From positions 14,446,001 to 14,510,000 of the forward strand of contig NC_046674.1 in assembly GCF_003369915.1 (NCBI RefSeq): a stretch of DNA of 64,000 nucleotides, given 5' to 3'. The DNA comes from Drosophila miranda (lineage: Eukaryota > Arthropoda > Insecta > Diptera > Drosophilidae). The translations under genes and the position numbers were made by a program. Position 1 is the stretch's first letter, and every line of letters starts with the position of its first letter. Below, in pieces: positions 57,857 through 64,000 of this stretch. The notes beneath the pieces are model-generated. The model made no database searches. It was not told where the DNA came from and was given only the letters and a program-made list of their open reading frames with translations.

Positions 57857-59044
57857 CGTTTTGAACAGAAAATTTTTATTTGTTTTAAATTTCTTTAATA
57901 TTAACGTACTAACGTAAAGGTTAAATTCCAAGTGTAGATTGAAATATCTGGACATAACTGCCTGCTAGGCGCCAGGCATGCTTAGTTTATAAGCCTGCTT
58001 AAACTGGGACTGCGTCTTGCCGGAAGTGGATGTGTGTAACAGCCAGAAAAACGCGCTTTCGACCCCATAAAGTATATATATTTTTGATCAGCATTAACAG
58101 CCTAGTTTATGGTCCGTCCGTCCCGACGAGCGTCTAGATTTCAGAGACTATTAGAGCTAGACCAAGCAAGGTTTGTATCCTGACTTCTGTTATATCACAC
58201 TGTTGCAAGTGTATTTCGAAATTTCGCCCCTCATCCAAAAAGTGCGAGCATCTGTGCCAGAAAGACAATATCTACCAGGTTGCTGAATTTGGATAAGGTT
58301 CAGATTATTCTAGCCAGAATTAATAAATCCATTTGTAGCTACTACGATAGCCATTCCACGCTCATTCTCATTCTCTCTCGCTCACTCTATCTCTCTTTCT
58401 CACTCTTGGTCGTGCAGTGTGCGTGCGCCTCCTGTCGGAGGGTAGCGAGATAGAACGACTGGTGTTGTATGGTTGTGAGAAGAGAGAGAGAAAGAGAGAC
58501 AGACGTAGCGGAATACTAATCAGTATCGCAAAAAAATTAAAATTAAAATAAAACAAGATGTCGTGAATCCTCTTTTTCCACTCCGCCCTAGCTGCGGCTC
58601 ACAGCATTACCGATCGTTTTTTACATGGGATAATCTAGGGGCCTAAACAGTTACGTCCTTTCCAAACGATTTCTCAAAAGTCTATTTCTAATATTTGATT
58701 ACTTTTGCGCTCTACAGCACATTTTTGCACTTATCTGTCCAACTGGTTGCTCTCCTCCACATTAATTAGCTATTCTCATGACGCGCCTGTCAGTGTATAC
58801 GTCTATTCTTTGTCGTTGCGTCCATTCCGATATCGATAGAAAACGCGCGGCAGTGTAAGAGGGCTATAAGTTCACAGTGCGTTAACAGAGCCATTTTTAT
58901 TCAACACAGCTGTTTGGTCTCTCATAAAGAGAGTTCGTGTGTTATTTCCTAGGTAAGAAATTCGAATTAATAAATTAAAAGTGACGTGCTCAAGTTAGTT
59001 AGAGGTTTGTTTTTTATCGTTTCAAAACAACACCAGCCCCCAAC
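57857..59044. other. Intergenic, largely Helitron-like
   Basis: The Helitron-like fragment fills 58021-58535. The rest is upstream DNA of the first phosphatase gene, with an ATCGATAG motif near 58832 that could be a DREF site in its promoter. Confidence 0.5.
58021..58535. mobile_element. Diverged DINE-1/Helitron-like element
   Basis: It starts with the family end GGAAGTGGATGTGTGTAAC, has the core GACCCCATAAAGTATATATA and TTTGATCAGCATTAACAGCC, and a GTCCGTCCGTC tract. A CTAGATTTCAGAGACTATTAG segment follows, then CT/GA-rich blocks (58370-58405, 58480-58500), and it ends near TACTAATCAGTATCGC. Its order of parts matches the reverse complement of 5892-7005 with internal deletions. Confidence 0.78.
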
Positions 59045-60259
59045 ATGTGCGCATACAAACAGTCATGTACAAACCTCATGGACCTCCCGACCGCCAAGGT
59101 GACGGAATGGCTCGAAGGCTTCGACACAGTCATAACAGACTGTGACGGTAAGTATTTGTCGGTGGGAGGTAAACTATAAATGATTCAGGTACTCCCACGG
59201 GAAGGGAGTTGCGTTATGTAATACATGGTCAGCATCTGGCTGGCCCTGTACGTCATCAAAGTCGGCCTAAGGTCGTAGCGTGCGAATTTGACTGTGCGAA
59301 TGTCAATGTCAAAGAGAGAGAGAGAGAGAGAGAGCGCGAGAGCGAGAGAGCAAAAATCGACCACGATGACTTGTGGTATACTCTACATTCATATGTCATA
59401 TGTTCTGTTTGTTTCAGGAGTTCTGTGGGTCTACGGGAGGGCCATTGATGGTGCAGTTTCGGTTATAAACCTATTCAAATCCATGCGAAAGAATATATAT
59501 TTCTGCACAAACAACTCAACCAAGACTCGAGAAGAATTGCTCAAGAAAGCCCAGAACATGGGCTTTAGTATTACAGAAGGTGAGATCATATCCACAGCCC
59601 ATGCCACAGCGGCTTACCTGAAAAAGCGCAACTTCGAAAAGCGAGTGTACGTCATTGGTAGCGATGGGATTACGAAGGAACTGGATGCAGTTGGAATCGG
59701 GCATACCGGGTGTGGCCCAGACCCCATGAAGGGCACGATGGCGGAGACTACGAAGATTCAACTGGAAACGGACATTGGAGCCGTAGTGGTCGGTTTCGAC
59801 GAGCACTTCAGCTTTCCCAAAATGGTGAAGGCGTCGTCGTACCTAAACGATCCGAACTGCTTGTTTATTGCCACCAATACAGATGAACGCTTTCCCATGG
59901 ACAATATGGTGGTGCCTGGGAGTGGCTGCTTTGTAAGGGCCATCGAGACCTGCGCAGAGCGTACAGCGAAGGTGATTGGTAAGCCCAATCCTGCCATTTG
60001 CGAAGTGCTGCTGCAAAAGGAGATTGGTCGGATTGATCCTGCAAGAACCCTGATGATTGGCGACCGAGCCAATACGGATATTTTGTTGGGATTCAACTGC
60101 GGCTTCCAGACCCTGCTCGTGGGCACCGGCGTGCATCAGCTGAGCGACGTAGAACGGTGGAAGAAAAGCAAAGATCCAGAGGACAAGAAGCTCATACCCG
60201 ACATGTACCTGCCCAAATTGGGAGATCTACTGCCAGCCCTTCCCTTACCAAAACATTAA
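59045..60259 (+). CDS. HAD-superfamily phosphoglycolate phosphatase-like enzyme, copy 1
   Basis: Exons 59045-59147 and 59418-60259 give 314 residues. HAD motif I is split by the intron: FDTVITDCDG then VLWVYGRAIDGA, with the nucleophile Asp and the acid/base Asp two residues on. Motif II is FCTNNSTKTREELL, and motif IV is LMIGDRANTDILLGFNCG. The PGP/4-nitrophenylphosphatase (PDXP) cap region lies between them (VVGFDEHFSFPKMVKASSYL). Such enzymes clear 2-phosphoglycolate and other toxic side products of glycolysis in the cytosol. It is the first of a tandem pair; both have intron 1 at the same point in motif I. A poly(A) signal lies near 60380. By position it is probably CG5567. Confidence 0.92.
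59313..59402. promoter_or_regulatory. Intronic GA tract plus CATATGTCATATG element
   Basis: Intron 1 of the first phosphatase has a 38-base GA-rich tract (59313-59350), then the near-palindrome CATATGTCATATG at 59390-59402, just before the splice acceptor. The reverse complement of the same 13-mer occurs in intron 1 of the second phosphatase (60748-60760), again after a GA tract. Shared placement suggests retention since the gene duplication. Confidence 0.5.
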
Positions 60260-60582
60260 ATGTGAATGTACATATGCATAAATGTATCAATTCGCATATT
60301 CACGATAATGGAACACCTCGGGGGGCAGGAAATATCTACAAACGAACAGAAATTAATAGTACAATTTATATTACCAAAAATAAAATATTTAAACAACATA
60401 CGTCGACTCGACAAACAGTTTTCCAAGCAACGCTACCAAACAGATATGCCCGAGCAAGCGCAGTGTAGCTCCATGGGCCAAAGTGAGATGGCAGGCTTTC
60501 AATAATAGCAATCGCTCGGCCGCACCGCTGATTTAGTCGAGTCGCAAACAGTTCCGTGAGCGGTTACGGTTACTTACGAAAA
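60260..60582. other. Spacer between the two phosphatase genes
   Basis: The 3' UTR of copy 1 (AATAAAATA near 60380) and the promoter region of copy 2. I see no other gene. Confidence 0.5.
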
Positions 60583-61768
60583 ATGCTGGAGGGTGGCACT
60601 ATCAACATGTTGGACCTGTCCGGGGAGCAGGTGAGCGAGTGGCTACGCAGCTTTGACATGGTTCTCAGCGACGGCGACGGTGAGTGTAATTATTCCAGAG
60701 AAAGAGCGAGAGAGAGAGAGGGAGACAGCACTTGTGCTTTATTTATTCATATGACATATGATTTCAATGTCAATGGCTGTTATCGCTATCGATAGTTGGC
60801 TCTGTTACCGTTGAAATTTCAAATAGCCGAAGAAATAAAGCGTATTCAATTACAGGCACCATATGGCAGGATGATACGGCTATCGAGGGTGCTGCAGCCG
60901 TATTGAATGCCCTGCAAAATCAGTTCGGAAAACGTGTCTACCTCATTACCAACAATGGCCTGAAAACACGAAGAGAACTGTTCGAACGGGCGCAGCGCCT
61001 GGGCTTCCAAGTGCCAAATGACCAGCATATCATATCGCCCACGGCCACCATTGTGGACCATCTGAAACAGCTTCCAGACTTCGACAGCACCAAGCACAAG
61101 GTCTTTGTGGTGGGCAATGCAGCCATTGGCAGGGAACTACAGGCAAACGGCATAGACAGCTACGGGGCCGGGGAAGAGGAGCCGTTGCCCATGGGCGAAA
61201 AATGGCAGGACTTCGCATTGCGAGAGTTTACCAAGCCTGAGGCGGCCGACAATGTGGGTGCCGTGGTGGTGGGCTGGGATGAACACTTCAGTTACTGCAA
61301 AATGGCCAGGGCTTCTCACATCCTCTGCCGCAACGGGAGCTCTGCCTTCCTGGTTACCAACAGAGATGCCGTGCACAAGTATCCCGCCTTATGCATTCCC
61401 GGCACTGCTGCCTTTGTGGCTGGCATCGAGGCGTGTGCGGGCCGTGAGGCCTTAGAAATGGGAAAGCCAAGTCCTGTGGTCCTTGAACCCTTGATTCAGT
61501 CCGGCGCCCTTCGGCCGGAACGCACTCTGATGATAGGCGACTGGTAAGTAGGATTACCGCATCTATTCAGCGTCTAATGTGTTGCTGTTTTCTCATTTCG
61601 CCTTTTTGTAGCCCGAAAATTGATATCGCCTTTGCCAGAAACTGTGGCATGCAATCACTGCTGGTCGGGACTGGCAGCTATCAACTGGATATCCTGCAGC
61701 AGAACGGCAGTCTGCCTCAGCCAGATTTGTATCTACCAAGACTGGGTGACCTGCTGCAATTTCTATAG
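60583..61768 (+). CDS. HAD-superfamily phosphoglycolate phosphatase-like enzyme, copy 2
   Basis: Exons 60583-60679, 60856-61543 and 61612-61768 give 313 residues, paralogous to copy 1. The start is MLEGGTINMLDLSGEQVSEWL. Motif I reads MVLSDGDG|TIWQDDTAIEGA, so the catalytic Asp-X-Asp is kept though one residue between differs (Gly for Cys). Motif II is LITNNGLKTRRELF. Motif IV reads LMIGDCPKIDIAFARNCG, where copy 1 has GDRANTDILLGFNCG; the second Asp of the motif is kept. The extra intron splits motif IV. The greater divergence suggests a changed substrate or a tissue-limited role. By position it is probably CG5577. Confidence 0.9.
60697..60760. promoter_or_regulatory. Intronic GA tract plus CATATGACATATG element
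   Basis: GA-rich at 60697-60726 and CATATGACATATG at 60748-60760, in intron 1 of the second phosphatase. The 13-mer is the reverse complement of the one in the first paralogue (59390-59402). Confidence 0.5.
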
Positions 61769-62149
61769 GCAAAATGTATCGCATTAGTATGTAGATTGGG
61801 ACGAGGCCATACAATATATGTTATCAGGCTATCAACGCCACGTCAACGAAGCTTATTTCACGATCATACACATTTATGTGAGCACATGTTTTGTGTATAT
61901 GGCAGAGATAAGTATCTGTTCGTATCACCTTTGCACCCTTGGGCTATATACCCTCGGGTTCAATAGTATGATAAATTCGATCTATTATTCACTACTTCAG
62001 TCAATTCAATCAATCAATGCCACTCCTATCGACCAGATTGAGTGTTCCATTTGGATAGAGAATATGTTTCTTAATATATATTTATCGAATTTATGCAAAG
62101 TAACATTTTTTTGTAATATTTATAAATTGTTGTAACCTTTTACCAAATC
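61769..62149. other. Convergent 3' region between phosphatase 2 and EFHB-like gene
   Basis: AT-rich sequence that should contain both 3' UTRs. An open frame here (61818-62135) has no coding character that I can see. Confidence 0.5.
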
Positions 62150-63780
62150 TTAACTGCGGCTGTAGCGTGACTCCAGGGCAGCAATATCCTGTATCCTTTT
62201 CCAGACGGTCCGAAAATGGTAAACGGAGACCATTTCATGTGGATCCTTGTGCTCTGCCAACACTCGCTGCCAAACCGTTTCGAAGACATCTTTGGGGAGG
62301 ATATTCTTGAAGAGGCGCTCCATCTGATCCTTGGGCCGTGGACGAGTGAAGTCGCTTGGCCCGAGGCCGTACAAAGTCTCCGGCTCGGGGGCAATAAGAT
62401 CCTTGGCCCGTGTGTTCTCTTCATCCTGCTCTTGGGGCGTCAGAAATTTCCTCTTTTCCACTAACCCCTCAACGGGCTTCTTATTGCGGTCGGCGCAGAA
62501 CAGGCGGTAGGTGGTATCCAAGCAGTACATCTTAGCCGGGAAGGGCAAGCGGCTGTCCATTGTTGGCAGTGGCGCCTGTTGGCCGATCAGGCCGCAGAAC
62601 TTCTCGTAATTCACACGCTCTGTGGCACAGCCCTCGTCGATGATCAAATGGATGTGGTTCAGAGCGGTACGCATCTTCTGGGTGTCCACCACAATGTGAA
62701 GACGGTCCAGTGTCTCAATGATCTTCGAGAGGGGCAGATGGCCCGTGCGCACCTTGTCTTTCTTCTCCAGCACTGAGCACAGGTCGTAAATGTGGAAGTC
62801 GGGCCGCTTATGCAGGCTCCGACGCCAATCGATCAGGTACCTCAAGGCATCCTTCAGTCTGTCGTTGTTCACGCAGGGCGAGATGTTTTCGAATAGCATT
62901 TTGGCATTGCACTCGAATGGATGTGTAATGCCATGAATCGTGTCTGGCACCTCATACGGATGTCTATGGATAGATATGGAGAAAGATACAGTGCTGTATT
63001 CGAGTAAAGATCGGTACTTACTTGTACTTTTTTCCTAAAGGACCGCAGTGGCGTTCAATAAAGTCATTGTGGGTCTTGTTGATAATGAGATCGGGACCCT
63101 CGAACAGGCTCAAGAGACTTTTGACCAGCGTTCCATTCCTGTCGGTGCCAAAGTGCATCCCAAAAGTATTTCGCCGATCGAAGGGATGTGTATATCTAGT
63201 TCAGAAAGGAGTGCGATAAAGTGACGTGAGGGGGGGTATAGTGAGGCCCTTGGGGCGGTTATTAAACCCACTTGCGATTGACAATCTCCGAGGGGAAATA
63301 ATGATTGTGGCTAATGATATGTTTATCGTGAAACTCAGCGTACTCCTGGTTGACCTGCTCTGCGGACTTCGGTGGCAATATAATCGGGTACAAGGGCTCC
63401 GAAGTTTTCGTTGCCAAGCCAAAGGTGCGGTTATCATTGGTCACACTCTCTGGCTTCGAGTGTGTCGGCCTTATCCTTCCCAAGCGGTGCTTCTTCGAAT
63501 ACATGGCCTCATACAGCTTCTCACGGAATGCCACGAAACGGGACTTTTCTTCTCCGTTCAACATCTTCTTCACACTATCGCTGGGAACAATCGGATGACG
63601 TTTACTCTGTGGCTTGGCCGTGCTCCGCCTGCACTCCTGCCGCATAAGCTGCTCGGCCAAGTCGGACGGGTGTGTGAAGGGCATGCAATCCGGAACGCTC
63701 ACCAGGTCGCCGAACGAGGTCGTCAGCCCCGCAGCCCGTATATCGGCATTCCTATCTACAAAACGCCCTATGTTCGACAT
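62150..63780 (-). CDS. EFHB/CFAP21-like axonemal protein
   Basis: Minus-strand exons 63272-63780, 63022-63195 and 62150-62963 join in frame into 498 residues. The junction NRK|YTHPFDRRNTFGMHFGTDRNG is typical of EFHB (the VNRKY..PFD segment). A degenerate EF-hand-like helical region lies around LPLSKIIETLDRLHIVVDTQ to CATERVNYEKFCGLIG. EFHB/CFAP21 is a microtubule inner protein of motile-cilium doublets and has also been linked to store-operated calcium entry in mammals. The Met at 63780 is the first in this exon. The frame stays open upstream of it through SAVPVATFDANTTDN to an acceptor-like TTTTACAG at about 63892, so a longer N-terminus from an exon near or past the window edge is possible. 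Human EFHB is much longer (about 830 residues). Expression in testis and chordotonal neurons is expected. Confidence 0.82.
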
Positions 63781-64000
63781 ATTGTCTGTTGTATTTGCAT
63801 CAAATGTTGCTACTGGGACGGCGCTAGTGTTCGGGGTTTGCTTAGAACTGACTGTTGAGTCGGAGATTATCGATTGCGAAACTGAATGATCTGTAAAACA
63901 GCGGCATACTACGTACCAAATTGAAATTATTAAAAGCCAAAAGACCTAGCTGTTCCTTTCTTTATCAAAACAAATCTGGCTAAAAATTAATAATACGACT
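63781..64000. other. Possible upstream coding extension of EFHB-like gene
   Basis: On the minus strand the frame remains open from 63780 to about 63950 with an acceptor-like TTTTACAG at about 63892-63899. It contains no ATG, so if used it must be joined to an exon beyond the window. Confidence 0.35.

Noticed and set aside
57857-57955. Upstream Met for the small charged protein
   Set aside because: The extra residues are AT-rich and Phe/Lys/Asn-biased, typical of a translated 5' UTR.
59288-59417. Unspliced frame running through intron 1 into phosphatase copy 1
   Set aside because: It translates the GA tract as Arg/Glu runs and loses the catalytic Asp motif, which is restored by splicing from 59147 to 59418.

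Overview
This window is insect nuclear DNA, almost certainly from a Drosophila of the obscura group (D. pseudoobscura, D. persimilis or D. miranda type). The genes have short 50-70 bp introns with GTRAGT donors, Drosophila-type start contexts and long (CA)n and (GA)n tracts. The gene set (Prestin, Tsp74F, paired ARSB-like sulfatases, DM9 proteins, a cationic amino acid transporter, mitochondrial TrpRS, Dld, MED19, paired Pgp-like phosphatases) matches, from memory, the D. melanogaster 74F-76 part of arm 3L (Muller element D). DINE-1/Helitron-like repeats of a kind abundant in the obscura group are also present. In that group Muller D is fused to the X, so the window is probably X-linked. Species and linkage are inferences; the gene identities come from the translated sequence.

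Layout. Positions 1-21701 hold a recent segmental tandem duplication. A second copy starting at 13764 aligns with position 1 and is nearly identical apart from microsatellite lengths and scattered SNPs. The left copy carries the 5' region and three coding exons of Prestin (SLC26), then breaks off at 9318 and runs straight into the upstream region of a TTC27-like TPR gene (9474-12063). A convergent WDR92/wampa gene follows (12222-13417), then the right copy with a complete Prestin (to 21701). This order is what a tandem duplication of a TTC27-WDR92-Prestin(5') block would leave, so further TTC27 and WDR92 copies are predicted just left of the window. Inside the left copy about 1.39 kb has been replaced by a 3.75 kb block. 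That block is a pair of inverted Helitron-like repeats (380 bp arms) enclosing an intronless gene for an unrecognised tail-anchored protein.

21702-29.9 kb: a long gene-poor stretch, then Tsp74F (tetraspanin, five coding exons). 30.1-40 kb: two ARSB-type sulfatases on the minus strand bracket two plus-strand secreted DM9 genes, with a decayed mariner transposon between the DM9 genes. 40-47.5 kb: a decayed LINE fragment, then a cationic amino acid transporter whose start lies in a 26-base coding microexon 2 kb upstream. 48.3-48.8 kb: a small two-exon gene of unknown function. 49.8-57.9 kb: mitochondrial TrpRS with a very long C-terminal tail, Dld (E3), MED19, and a small acidic/lysine-rich protein of unknown function. 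58-64 kb: a Helitron-like fragment, two tandem Pgp-like HAD phosphatases sharing an intronic GA-tract plus CATATG(A/T)CATATG element, and the 3' part of an EFHB/CFAP21-like axonemal gene.

The genes are mostly independent housekeeping or tissue-specific units rather than a pathway. WDR92 and EFHB both point to axonemal biology; TrpRS and Dld are mitochondrial; the DM9 and sulfatase genes look like secreted or gut/fat-body products. No tRNA, rRNA, CRISPR array or LTR element was recognised.
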